From an uncultured Rhodospirillaceae bacterium (GTDB lineage Bacteria > Pseudomonadota > Alphaproteobacteria > Reyranellales > Reyranellaceae), in assembly GCA_945952105.1 (NCBI GenBank), contig CAMFGZ010000004.1:213377-277376 (forward strand): a stretch of 64,000 nt of DNA. Reading direction: 5' to 3'. The position numbers and the translations under genes were made by a program. The number at the start of each line of letters is the position of its first letter. Position 1 is the stretch's first letter. Of the stretch, positions 1 through 7,956 are shown piece after piece. The notes below the pieces were generated by a model that had not been told where the DNA came from, did no database searches, and saw only the letters and a list, made by a program, of their open reading frames with translations.

Positions 1-262
1 CGCCGATACCCAGCAGCCAGGCCTCGCGCTCGATCACGAAGCGCTGCACGAAAGAAAGGCCGAAGGCGGCGACCGCGCCGAACACCGCATCGCCCAGCGC
101 CGCCCCGATGCCGGTCATGTAGCCCGCCATGGCGCCGACGGTGATCGAGCGGCGGATGCAGAGCGCGGCGGCCGGTCCCACCGGCACCGCGATGAGGAAG
201 CCGATTGCCGCGCCCTCGATGGCGAGCGCGATGGGATTGAAGACGAAGCCGGGCACGGTCAT
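1..262 (-). CDS. LysE/RhtB-family amino-acid exporter, partial
   Basis: N-terminal 87 codons of a gene that runs off the left edge. The protein begins MTVPGFVFNPIALAIEGAAI and continues GFLIAVPVGPAAALCIRRS, the glycine/proline-rich first membrane helix of LysE/RhtB translocators (known family trait: efflux of amino acids or metabolites across the inner membrane). A second hydrophobic segment follows (GAALGDAVFGAVAAFGL). The substrate cannot be told from this part. It lies 21 bp downstream of the pyridoxal kinase on the same strand, so the two may be cotranscribed. Confidence 0.75.
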   Translation of the reverse strand, partial: MTVPGFVFNPIALAIEGAAIGFLIAVPVGPAAALCIRRSITVGAMAGYMTGIGAALGDAVFGAVAAFGLSFVQRFVIEREAWLLGIG

Positions 263-283
263 GAGGGCGCGCTCATCGCGGGC

Positions 284-1135
284 CTATAACTTCTCGGCGC
301 CGAACAGGCGCGGCGGCGCGACCAGCCGGTCCTGCGCCGCCACGAGTTGCAGCTCGCGCTCGCCCATCGCCTGAGTGGTTTCGAGCACCGCGAAGATCGA
401 CGAAGCGGCCTTGCCCAGCGCCTCGGGGATCGCGTCGCCCGAGATCCAGTGCGCGGTGAAGAGGGCCGCCACCGCGTCGCCGGTGCCGTTCGGTGCGACG
501 GGGAAGCCGATCATCGGTGTCGCGATGCGCCAGGCCGCCTCCTGGGTCACGGCGACCATCTCGATCGTATCGGCGGCCGCATCGGCGCGGCGCAGGCTGG
601 TGATGAGGGCAAGCCGCGGTCCGCGGAGCAGCAGGCGGGCCGCGGCCAGCGCCTCGTCCATGGTCGACACGGTGCGGCCGGTCAGGAGTTCCAGTTCGAA
701 GTGATTGGGCGTGACGAGGTCGGCCGCCGGGATGGCGCGCTCGCGAAAGAAGGCCTCGATACCGGTCTTCACGTAGACGCCGGTGTCGATGTCGCCTAGC
801 ACCGGGTCGCAGCACCAGACGGCGCGCGGGTTGGCGGATCGCACGCGGCCTGCGGTATCCAGGACGATGTCGGCCAGCGCCGCGTCGCCGACATAGCCGG
901 TCAGCAAACCATCGCAGCGCGAAAGCTGGCCGAGCGCCTCGATGCCCTGGACGATCTCGCCCACCTGTTCGGCCGACGCCGCGCGACCGCGCCAGGCGCC
1001 GTAGCCCGTGTGGTTCGAGAATTCGACCGTGTTCACCGCCCAGACCTCGTGGCCCAATCGTTGCAGGGGGAAGGTCGCTGCACGATTGCCGACGTAGCCG
1101 TAGGCGACATGGCTCTGGAGGGACAGGAAGCGCAT
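284..1135 (-). CDS. pdxY: Pyridoxal kinase PdxY
   Basis: ATP-dependent phosphorylation of pyridoxal to pyridoxal 5'-phosphate in the B6 salvage pathway, cytosolic. The 283-residue protein fits PdxY length. It starts MRFLSLQSHVAYGYVGNRAA, where family members bind pyridoxal, and carries the middle motif DPVLGDIDTGVYV. Near the C-terminus NGTGDAVAALF is the ribokinase-family anion hole with the catalytic Asp. I chose the ATG at 1135 because the family motif begins there; the longer reading frame to 1225 adds 30 low-complexity residues and would run into the divergent gene at 1204. The 68-bp gap to that gene must hold both promoters. Confidence 0.9.
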   Translation of the reverse strand: MRFLSLQSHVAYGYVGNRAATFPLQRLGHEVWAVNTVEFSNHTGYGAWRGRAASAEQVGEIVQGIEALGQLSRCDGLLTGYVGDAALADIVLDTAGRVRSANPRAVWCCDPVLGDIDTGVYVKTGIEAFFRERAIPAADLVTPNHFELELLTGRTVSTMDEALAAARLLLRGPRLALITSLRRADAAADTIEMVAVTQEAAWRIATPMIGFPVAPNGTGDAVAALFTAHWISGDAIPEALGKAASSIFAVLETTQAMGERELQLVAAQDRLVAPPRLFGAEKL

Positions 1136-1203
1136 GGCCGGCGCCACCTTGCCACAAGGGAGACCGTCATTATAGTCCGCCGCGTTTCTCGGGGAGGCTT
1201 GAG

Positions 1204-2085
1204 ATGTCGACGTCCGTTCGTCCACGGCGCAGCGTTCTTTACATGCCGGGTGCCAACACGCGCGCGCTCGAAAAGGCGCGGACCCTGCCGGCCGACGCGC
1301 TGATCTTCGATCTAGAGGACGCGGTCGCGCCCGACGCCAAGGAAGCCGCGCGCGCCAACGTCGTCGCCGCGGCGCAGAGCAAGGCCTATGGCAAGCGCGA
1401 GATCGCGATCCGCTGCAACGGCCTCGGAACGCCTTGGGGCAAGGCCGATATCACAGCCATCGCGAAGTCGGGCGCCGATGCCGTGGTGGTGCCGAAGGTC
1501 GAGAGCGCGGCCGAGGTGGCGAGCGTGGTCGGCCTGCTCGATGCCGCCGGCGCGCCCGCGTCGATGGCGGTCTGGGCCATGATGGAGACGCCCAAGGGTA
1601 TCCTGCGCGCCGAGGAGGTGGCGGGTTCGCACCCGCGGCTCACTCTGTTCATCATGGGCACCAACGATCTCGTGAAGGACATGCGCGCGCGCCACACGCC
1701 GATGCGCTTGCCGATGGTGACGGCGCTGGGCCTCGGCATGCTCGCCGCCCGCGCGCACGGCCTCACCATCCTCGACGGCGTCTACAACGACATCAAGGAC
1801 GAGGAAGGCTTCCGCGCCGTCTGCCAGCAGGGTCTGGAGATGGGTTTCGACGGCAAGACGCTGATCCATCCCAGCCAGGTCGAGCCCTGCAACGAGGTGT
1901 TCGCGCCCTCGACCGCCGAACTCGAAATGGCCGGCAAGATCGTGAGCGCCTTCAAGTCCGCCCAGGCCGAGGGCAAGGGGGTCGTCACGGTCGATGGACG
2001 CATGATCGAGAACCTTCACGTCGAGCAGGCTGAGCGCGCCCTGGCGCTGGCCTCCGCGATCAAGGAGCTGCAGGCCGCCACATGA
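1204..2085 (+). CDS. HpcH/HpaI-type CoA ester lyase (malyl-CoA lyase/thioesterase-like)
   Basis: CitE-like TIM-barrel enzyme of 293 residues. Visible family signatures are RRSVLYMPGANTRALEKA at the N-terminus, DLEDAVAPDAKEAAR (metal/substrate site), METPKGILRAEEV and MGTNDLVKDMRA. Known members cleave or hydrolyse (S)-malyl-CoA, beta-methylmalyl-CoA or citramalyl-CoA. The stop codon overlaps the start of a mesaconyl-CoA hydratase gene by ATGA. This pairing suggests action on beta-methylmalyl-CoA or malyl-CoA in the ethylmalonyl-CoA pathway or a related C4/C5-CoA route. Whether it is the lyase (Mcl1-like, usually somewhat longer) or the malyl-CoA thioesterase (Mcl2-like) is not settled by sequence inspection. 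Confidence 0.85.
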   Translation: MSTSVRPRRSVLYMPGANTRALEKARTLPADALIFDLEDAVAPDAKEAARANVVAAAQSKAYGKREIAIRCNGLGTPWGKADITAIAKSGADAVVVPKVESAAEVASVVGLLDAAGAPASMAVWAMMETPKGILRAEEVAGSHPRLTLFIMGTNDLVKDMRARHTPMRLPMVTALGLGMLAARAHGLTILDGVYNDIKDEEGFRAVCQQGLEMGFDGKTLIHPSQVEPCNEVFAPSTAELEMAGKIVSAFKSAQAEGKGVVTVDGRMIENLHVEQAERALALASAIKELQAAT

Positions 2086-3155
2086 GCCCCACGAACATGA
2101 GCAAGACCGGCAACGGCAACTTCTTCGAGGATTTCCGCGTCGGGCAGGAATTCCGCCATGCCACGCCGCGCACGCTGACCGAGGCCGATGCCGCGCTCAA
2201 CATCGCGCTCTACGGCTCGCGCTTCGCCATCAACTCGTCGGACGTGTTCGCTCAGGCGATCGGCCTGCCGCGCGCACCGCTCGACGACCTGCTGGTCTTC
2301 CATGTCGTCATCGGCAAGACGGTGCCCGACATCTCGCTGAATGCCGTCGCCAATCTCGGCTACGCGGAGTTCCGCTGGGGCGTGCCGGTCTATCCGGGCG
2401 ACACGCTGTCGGCGCGCTCGACCGTGCTGGGCCTGCGCGAGAATTCAAACAAGACGAGCGGCGTCGTCTGGGTGCGCTCGACCGGCGTCAATCAACGCGG
2501 CGAGATGGTGCTCGACTATGTGCGCTGGGTGATGGTCCACAAGCGCGATCCCGACGCAGCGGTGCAGCCCACGGCCGTGCCGAAGACGGCGCCATCGGTG
2601 AAGCCGGAGGATCTCGTCGTGCCGGCCGGTCTTTCGGTCGCCGGATACGACGACGGCGCGGCCGGCTCCCCGCATCGCTGGGAGGATTACGCGCCGGGCG
2701 AGCGGATCGACCATGTGAGCGGCATCACGGTCGAGGACTCCGACCACATGTTCTCGACGCGGCTCTACCAGAACACCGCGCGCGTCCATTTCGACGCCTT
2801 CGCCGGCAAGAGCACGCGCTTCGGCCGGCGCCTGGCCTATGGCGGCCATGTCATCTCGCTGATGCGGGCGCTGTCGTTCAACGGGCTGGAGAACGGCTTC
2901 CGGGTCGCCGCCTTCAACGCCGGCAGCCATGTCGGCCCGACCTTCGGCGGCGACACGATCTACGCCTGGTCCGAGGTGCTGGAGACCGCGCCGCTGCCGG
3001 GCCGCCAGGACATCGGAGCATTGCGAATGAGAAGCATTGCGACGAAGGACTGCCCGTGCAGGGAGTGGCCGGGCAAGGGTGCGGACGGCAAGTATCACCC
3101 CGCGGTGGTGCTCGATCTCGACTACTGGCTGCTCATGCCGAGGCGTGCCGTCTAG
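2082..3155 (+). CDS. MaoC-family mesaconyl-CoA hydratase-like protein
   Basis: Double hot-dog protein of 357 residues, the usual size for mesaconyl-C1-CoA hydratase (beta-methylmalyl-CoA dehydratase). The N-terminal half holds FFEDFRVGQEFRHATPRTLT and the segment NLGYAEFRWGVPVYPGDTL. The C-terminal half starts at RWEDYAPGERIDHVSGITVE and includes FGRRLAYGGHVISL. The reaction interconverts beta-methylmalyl-CoA and mesaconyl-CoA in the ethylmalonyl-CoA pathway, which matches the lyase encoded immediately upstream with a 4-bp overlap. A second ATG 15 bp downstream is an alternative start. None of the other pathway-specific genes (ccr, ecm, mcd) is in the window, so the pathway assignment is inference. 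Confidence 0.83.
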   Translation: MSPTNMSKTGNGNFFEDFRVGQEFRHATPRTLTEADAALNIALYGSRFAINSSDVFAQAIGLPRAPLDDLLVFHVVIGKTVPDISLNAVANLGYAEFRWGVPVYPGDTLSARSTVLGLRENSNKTSGVVWVRSTGVNQRGEMVLDYVRWVMVHKRDPDAAVQPTAVPKTAPSVKPEDLVVPAGLSVAGYDDGAAGSPHRWEDYAPGERIDHVSGITVEDSDHMFSTRLYQNTARVHFDAFAGKSTRFGRRLAYGGHVISLMRALSFNGLENGFRVAAFNAGSHVGPTFGGDTIYAWSEVLETAPLPGRQDIGALRMRSIATKDCPCREWPGKGADGKYHPAVVLDLDYWLLMPRRAV

Positions 3156-3225
3156 AAATGCCGCTCGGTAGGCGGATTTTCGCTTGCAAATCCGGGGCTT
3201 ACCGCACGCGCAACGCCGACATTCG

Positions 3226-3253
3226 TTGACTTGATGCGGCTGCGCGCTAAAAA
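3226..3253 (+). promoter_or_regulatory. Candidate sdh operon promoter
   Basis: In the 136-bp gap before sdhC a TTGACT hexamer (3226-3231) is followed after 16 bp by TAAAAA (3248-3253), a reasonable sigma-70-type -35/-10 pair. The predicted start would lie about 30 bp upstream of the sdhC ATG. Motif inspection only. Confidence 0.4.
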
Positions 3254-3291
3254 CAGCGCCAGCCGATATCGGCAATAGAGGTCATCACGCG

Positions 3292-3690
3292 ATGAGCGCT
3301 GCCAATCGGCCGACCAGTCGGCCGCTTTCTCCCCATCTGCAAGTCTATCGACTGCCGTTCCTGGCGAATCTTTCGATCCTGCATCGCGCGACGGGCATCG
3401 CCCTGTCGGTGGGTGCGCTCTACCTCGCGACCTGGGTCGTGTTCGCGGCGGGCAGCTTCGATACCTACGCGAAGTTCCAGAGCTTCAACGGCTCGATCGT
3501 CGGTCGCCTCGTGCTGGGCGGCTGGTTGTTCAGCCTTTTCTTCCACCTGTTCAACGGTATCCGTCATCTCTTCTGGGATTTCGGCTATGGCTTCGAACTG
3601 AAGGATGCCGATCGCAGCGGCTGGATCGTCGTGGCGGTCACCGCCGTGGCGACGGCGGCCGCCTGGATCGTCGGCCTGCGGCTGATCTGA
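3292..3690 (+). CDS. sdhC: Succinate dehydrogenase cytochrome b556 subunit SdhC
   Basis: Membrane anchor of complex II, 132 residues. It opens with RPLSPHLQVYRLPFLANLS and HRATGIALSVGALYL, the SdhC signature around the quinone site (conserved Ser and Arg). Three hydrophobic segments follow. FSLFFHLFNGIRHLFWDFG contains the conserved His region that ligates heme b in the family. It heads the sdhCDAB operon, with 10 bp to sdhD. Together with SdhD it anchors SdhAB to the inner membrane and passes electrons to ubiquinone. Confidence 0.95.
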   Translation: MSAANRPTSRPLSPHLQVYRLPFLANLSILHRATGIALSVGALYLATWVVFAAGSFDTYAKFQSFNGSIVGRLVLGGWLFSLFFHLFNGIRHLFWDFGYGFELKDADRSGWIVVAVTAVATAAAWIVGLRLI

Positions 3691-3700
3691 GGAGCCCCCC

Positions 3701-4087
3701 ATGAACAGCGATCTCAGAAGTCACCTCGGCCGCGCGCGCGGTCTCGGCTCGGCCAAGAGCGGCGTGCATCACTTTTGGGTGCAGCGCCTCACCGCCGTCG
3801 CGCTGGTTCCGCTCGCCGCCTGGTTCGCCGTCTCGCTGGTGATGCTGAGCGGCGCCGACTACGCGATGGTCCGGGCCTGGATCGGCTCGCCGTTCGTGAT
3901 GGTGCTGCTGACCCTCACCATCGTCATCGGCCTGCATCATGCGCAACTCGGCCTCCAGGTCGTGATCGAGGATTACGTCCACAACGACGGCGCCAAGCTG
4001 GCGATGATCGTGGCGGTCAAGTTCATCGCGGTGTTCTTCGGGCTGGCTGCGACTGTGGCCATCCTGCGTATCGGATTCGGAGGCTAA
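3701..4087 (+). CDS. sdhD: Succinate dehydrogenase membrane anchor subunit SdhD
   Basis: Second anchor subunit, 128 residues with three hydrophobic helices. HHFWVQRLTAVALVPLAAW near the N-terminus and GLHHAQLGLQVVIEDYVH in the second half are typical of alphaproteobacterial SdhD; the second stretch supplies the family's heme b histidine and quinone-site residues. A ribosome site (GGAG) lies just before the ATG. It ends 3 bp before sdhA, so translation is probably coupled. Confidence 0.94.
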   Translation: MNSDLRSHLGRARGLGSAKSGVHHFWVQRLTAVALVPLAAWFAVSLVMLSGADYAMVRAWIGSPFVMVLLTLTIVIGLHHAQLGLQVVIEDYVHNDGAKLAMIVAVKFIAVFFGLAATVAILRIGFGG

Positions 4088-4090
4088 GTC

Positions 4091-5929
4091 ATGGCCGAGG
4101 CGAGCAACAGCACCCCGCCCGTCGCTGGGGTCATCAACATCGGCAGCACCGCGTACAAGGTGATCGACCACGAATACGACGTGGTCATCGTCGGCGCCGG
4201 CGGCGCCGGACTTCGCGCGACCTTCGGCATGGCCAACAAGGGCTTCAAGACCGCCTGCATCACCAAGGTGTTCCCGACCCGCAGCCACACCGTGGCGGCG
4301 CAGGGCGGCATCTCTGCGGCGCTGGGCAACATGGGCCCGGACGACTGGCGCTGGCACATGTACGACACGGTCAAGGGCTCCGACTGGCTCGGCGACCAGG
4401 ACGCGATCGAATACATGTGCCGCGACGGCATCGGCGCGATCATCGAACTCGAGCATTACGGCGTGCCGTTCAGCCGCACGCCCGAGGGCAAGATCTACCA
4501 GCGCCCGTTCGGCGGCATGACGACGGAATACGGCAAGGGCATCGCCCAGCGCACCTGCGCGGCGGCCGACCGTACCGGCCACGCCATCCTGCACACGCTC
4601 TACCAGCAGTCGCTCAGGAACCACGCCGAGTTCTTCATCGAGTATTTCGCCCTCGACCTGATCATGGACGAAGGCGTCTGCCGCGGTGTCATGGCCTGGA
4701 ACCTCGACGACGGCACGATCCATCGCTTCCGCGCCCACAAGGTGGTGCTGGCGACCGGCGGCTACGGCCGCGTCTACCAGACGGCGACCTCGGCCCACAC
4801 CTGCACCGGTGACGGCGGCGCCATGGCGCTGCGCGCCGGCCTGCCGCTGCAGGACCTCGAGTTCGTGCAGTTCCATCCGACCGGCGTCTACGGCGCGGGC
4901 TGCCTCATCACCGAGGGCGTGCGCGGCGAGGGCGGCTACGTCACCAACGCCAGCGGCGAGCGCTTCATGGAGCGCTACGCCCCGTCGGCCAAGGACCTCG
5001 CCTCGCGCGACGTCGTCAGCCGCTCGATGACCGTCGAGATCCGCGAAGGCCGTGGCTGCGGTCCGAACAAGGACTATATCGAGCTCCACGTCGAGCATCT
5101 CGACCCGAAGATCATCCATGAGCGCCTGCCGGGCATCGCCGAGACGGCGCGCATCTTCGCCGGCGTCGACGTGACCCGCCAGCCGATCCCCATTCTGCCG
5201 ACCTGCCACTACAACATGGGCGGCATCCCGGCGAACTATCACTGCGAAGTCATGACGGTGAAGGACGGCAATCCCAACACCGTCGTTCCCGGCCTGATGG
5301 CGCTGGGCGAGGCCGCGTCGATCGGCGTGCATGGCGCCAACCGCCTGGGCTCGAACTCGTTGCTCGAACTGGTCGTGTTCGGCCGCTCCGCCGCCAATCG
5401 CGTCGCCGAGCAGATGACGCCGGGCCAGCCGCACAAGGACATGAAGAATGCCGGCGAGGAGGCGATCGCCCGCCTCGACAAGGCCCGTCACGCCAACGGC
5501 GGCACGCCGACCGCGCAGCTGCGCGCCATGATGCAGAAGACCATGCAGAACGACTGCGCGGTGTTCCGCACGACCAAGACCCTCGAGGAGGGCTGCGAGA
5601 ACATGGACAAGGTGTTCGCCGGCAAGGGCGACATCAAGGTCAAGGACCGCTCGATGATCTGGAACTCCGATCTCATGGAGACGCTGGAGTTCGAGAACCT
5701 GATCCTCCAGGCCCAGGGCACGATCCGCTCGGCCGCGAACCGCAAGGAAAGCCGCGGCGCGCACGCGCAGGAGGACTTCCCGGATCGCAACGACAAGGAC
5801 TGGCTGAAGCACACGGTGGTCTGGGTCGACGAGAAGACGGGCAAGACCCGCATCGACTACCGCCCCGTCAACCTGCAGCCGATGAGCAACGACGTCCAGT
5901 CGTTCCCGCCAAAAGCCCGCGTGTACTAA
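4091..5929 (+). CDS. sdhA: Succinate dehydrogenase flavoprotein subunit SdhA
   Basis: Catalytic subunit of complex II (succinate to fumarate, FAD reduced), 612 residues, a normal length. The FAD-binding Rossmann motif is [20 protein letters not shown]. The covalent FAD histidine lies in [20 protein letters not shown]. Active-site stretches include [20 protein letters not shown] and the Arg-containing [32 protein letters not shown] near residue 415 closes the FAD domain. The C-terminal domain ends in the usual YRPVNLQPM region. Third gene of the sdh operon. Confidence 0.97.
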   Translation: MAEASNSTPPVAGVINIGSTAYKVIDHEYDVVIVGAGGAGLRATFGMANKGFKTACITKVFPTRSHTVAAQGGISAALGNMGPDDWRWHMYDTVKGSDWLGDQDAIEYMCRDGIGAIIELEHYGVPFSRTPEGKIYQRPFGGMTTEYGKGIAQRTCAAADRTGHAILHTLYQQSLRNHAEFFIEYFALDLIMDEGVCRGVMAWNLDDGTIHRFRAHKVVLATGGYGRVYQTATSAHTCTGDGGAMALRAGLPLQDLEFVQFHPTGVYGAGCLITEGVRGEGGYVTNASGERFMERYAPSAKDLASRDVVSRSMTVEIREGRGCGPNKDYIELHVEHLDPKIIHERLPGIAETARIFAGVDVTRQPIPILPTCHYNMGGIPANYHCEVMTVKDGNPNTVVPGLMALGEAASIGVHGANRLGSNSLLELVVFGRSAANRVAEQMTPGQPHKDMKNAGEEAIARLDKARHANGGTPTAQLRAMMQKTMQNDCAVFRTTKTLEEGCENMDKVFAGKGDIKVKDRSMIWNSDLMETLEFENLILQAQGTIRSAANRKESRGAHAQEDFPDRNDKDWLKHTVVWVDEKTGKTRIDYRPVNLQPMSNDVQSFPPKARVY

Positions 5930-5961
5930 CCACCCGCGTGTACTGAGTTCGAGAGGACGAC

Positions 5962-6741
5962 ATGGCCGAGTTCACTCTTCCCGCCAATTCCAAGGTCGGA
6001 GTCGGCGAGACATACAAGGCGCCCGCGGGCGCCAAGAACATCAAGACGTTCAAGGTCTACCGCTGGACGCCGGAAGACGGGAAGAACCCGTCGGTCGACA
6101 CCTACGAAGTCGACATGGACACCTGCGGCCCGATGGTTCTCGACGCGCTGATCAAGATCAAGAACGAGATCGACAGCTCGCTGACCTTCCGCCGCTCCTG
6201 CCGCGAGGGCGTGTGCGGCTCCTGCGCGATGAACATCGACGGCACCAACACGCTGGCCTGCACCAAGTTCATCGACGAGGTGAAGGGCGACATCAAGATC
6301 TACCCGCTGCCGCACATGCCGGTGGTGCGCGACCTGGTGCCGGACCTCAACGTGCCCTACGCGCAGCTCACCTCGATCGAGCCGTGGCTGAAGTCGTCCA
6401 CCCAGCCGCCGACGCGCGAGCGCCTGCAGTCGCCGGAAGAGCGCGCCAAGCTCGACGGCCTGTGGGAGTGCATCCTGTGCTTCTGCTGCTCGACCTCGTG
6501 CCCCAGCTACTGGTGGAACGGCGAGCGCTATCTCGGCCCGGCCATCCTGCTGCAGGCCTATCGCTGGCTGGCCGACAGCCGCGACGAAGCCAAGGGCGAG
6601 CGCCTCGACAATCTCGAGGATCCGTTCCGGCTCTATCGCTGCCATACGATCATGAACTGCACCAAGACCTGCCCGAAGCACCTGAATCCGGCCAAGGCGA
6701 TCGCCGAGATCAAGAAGCTGATGGTCGAGCGTACCATCTAA
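5962..6741 (+). CDS. sdhB: Succinate dehydrogenase iron-sulfur subunit SdhB
   Basis: Electron-transfer subunit of complex II, 259 residues. [21 protein letters not shown] binds the [2Fe-2S] cluster; [16 protein letters not shown] and [21 protein letters not shown] bind the [4Fe-4S] and [3Fe-4S] clusters. All expected cysteines are present. It is the last gene of sdhCDAB. No clear rho-independent terminator follows; the 55-bp gap to the next gene holds a perfect hairpin without a T-run. Confidence 0.97.
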   Translation: MAEFTLPANSKVGVGETYKAPAGAKNIKTFKVYRWTPEDGKNPSVDTYEVDMDTCGPMVLDALIKIKNEIDSSLTFRRSCREGVCGSCAMNIDGTNTLACTKFIDEVKGDIKIYPLPHMPVVRDLVPDLNVPYAQLTSIEPWLKSSTQPPTRERLQSPEERAKLDGLWECILCFCCSTSCPSYWWNGERYLGPAILLQAYRWLADSRDEAKGERLDNLEDPFRLYRCHTIMNCTKTCPKHLNPAKAIAEIKKLMVERTI

Positions 6742-6760
6742 ACGGCTCGTCTTTTGCTAT

Positions 6761-6795
6761 GCTGAAGCCACCGGGAGACTAAAGGGGGCTTCAGC
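6761..6795 (+). promoter_or_regulatory. Perfect 9-bp hairpin abutting a start codon
   Basis: GCTGAAGCC (6761-6769) is the exact reverse complement of GGCTTCAGC (6787-6795). The right arm ends one base before the ATG of the binding-protein gene and overlaps its purine-rich ribosome site (AAAGGGGG). No U-tract follows, so this looks more like a translation-control or mRNA-stability element than a terminator. The role is inferred. Confidence 0.5.
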
Positions 6796-6796
6796 A

Positions 6797-7825
6797 ATGT
6801 CACTCAAATCCATCACCGTAACCGCAGCGCTTGCGAGCCTGACGGCGCTCGCTGCCGGTCCGGCGTCGGCCGGCCAGACCTTCGACGCGGTCAAGGCCAA
6901 GGGCTTCGTCCAGTGCGCGGTCAACACGGGCCTGGCGGGCTTCTCCTTCGCCGACAGCCAGGGCAAGTGGACCGGCCTCGACGTCGATCTCTGCAAGGCC
7001 ATTGCCGCGGCGATGTTCGGCGATGCCGAGAAGGTCAAGTTCACCCCGACTACCGCCCAGCAGCGCTTCGTCGCCCTGCAGTCGGGCGAGGTCGACGTCA
7101 TCACCCGCAACGCGACCCAGACCCTGCTGCGCGACACCTCGCTCGGCTTCAACATCGCCGGCGTCAATTTCTACGACGGCCAGGGCTTCATGGTGACGGC
7201 CAAGAGCAACATCAAGAGCGCCAAGGAGCTGAACGGCGCCACGGTCTGCGTGCAGCCGGGCACCACGACCGAGCTCAACCTCGCGGACTATTTCCGCGCC
7301 AACAAGATGACCTTCAAGCCGGTGCTGATCGAGAAGCTCGACGAGCTGCTGCAGGCCTATGCCGCCGGCCGCTGCGACGCCTACACGACCGACGCATCGG
7401 GCCTCGCCGCGGCGCGCGCCGGCCAGCTCTCGGGCAAGGGCGAGCATGTCATCCTGCCCGAACGCATCTCCAAGGAGCCGCTGGGTCCGATTGTGCGACA
7501 CGGCGACGACCAGTGGTTCGATCTCGTGAAGTGGACCCTGATGGGCATGATCGAGGCCGAGGAGATGGGCATCATCTCGAAGAACGTCGACGAGAAGATG
7601 AAGAGCGACGATCCCGCCGTGAAGCGCTTCCTCGGCGTCACGCCGGGCTTCGGCAAGGCCGTCGGCGTCGACGAGAAGTGGATGTACAACGTCATCAAGC
7701 AGGTCGGTAACTACGGCGAGAGCTACGACCGCAACGTCGGCCCCGCGACCGCCCTCAAGCTCGACCGCGGCCAGAACGCGCTCTGGACCAACGGCGGCCT
7801 GATGTACGCGATCCCGTTCCGTTGA
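6797..7825 (+). CDS. Amino-acid ABC transporter substrate-binding protein (AapJ-like)
   Basis: Periplasmic family-3 solute-binding protein, 342 residues. It has a signal peptide (hydrophobic stretch to about residue 25, cleavage after GPASA) and a binding core starting TFDAVKAKGFVQCAVNTGLA. FADSQGKWTGLDVDLCKAI and GEVDVITRNATQT are typical of general L-amino-acid binding proteins (AapJ/BztA). The partner permease and ATPase genes (aapQMP) are not adjacent: upstream is sdhB and downstream a convergent hydrolase. It is therefore an orphan copy that must borrow or lie far from its transporter. A strong hairpin sits directly before the start codon. Confidence 0.88.
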   Translation: MSLKSITVTAALASLTALAAGPASAGQTFDAVKAKGFVQCAVNTGLAGFSFADSQGKWTGLDVDLCKAIAAAMFGDAEKVKFTPTTAQQRFVALQSGEVDVITRNATQTLLRDTSLGFNIAGVNFYDGQGFMVTAKSNIKSAKELNGATVCVQPGTTTELNLADYFRANKMTFKPVLIEKLDELLQAYAAGRCDAYTTDASGLAAARAGQLSGKGEHVILPERISKEPLGPIVRHGDDQWFDLVKWTLMGMIEAEEMGIISKNVDEKMKSDDPAVKRFLGVTPGFGKAVGVDEKWMYNVIKQVGNYGESYDRNVGPATALKLDRGQNALWTNGGLMYAIPFR

Positions 7826-7834
7826 TCTCGATCG

Positions 7835-7945
7835 CCTCCCCATTCAAATGGGGAGGTGTCGCGCCTTGCGCGACGGAGGGGTCATGACCCCATCGCCCTC
7901 GTAGGACGAAGGCACTTCCCCTTTGCGGAGTCCGCAAAGGGGAAG
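7835..7945. repeat. Cluster of three perfect palindromes between convergent genes
   Basis: The 131-bp gap between two convergent genes consists mostly of hairpins. CCTCCCCATT (7835-7844) pairs with 7847-7856, GTCGCGC (7858-7864) with 7868-7874, and CTTCCCCTTTGCGGA (7915-7929) with 7931-7945, all without mismatch. The layout resembles a REP-type intergenic element and could also stop transcription from both sides. No T-run typical of an intrinsic terminator is present. Copy number elsewhere in the genome is unknown. Confidence 0.6.
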
Positions 7946-7956
7946 AGGCTGAAAGC

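Noticed and set aside
3226..3235. TTGACTTGAT as an FNR/FixK half-site before sdhC
   Set aside because: No ATCAA partner after four bases; better read as a -35 element.
3638..5812. 724-codon open frame antisense to sdhA
   Set aside because: High GC removes stops in the antisense frame; composition is Arg/Ala/Asp-rich with no motif, and sdhA is certain.
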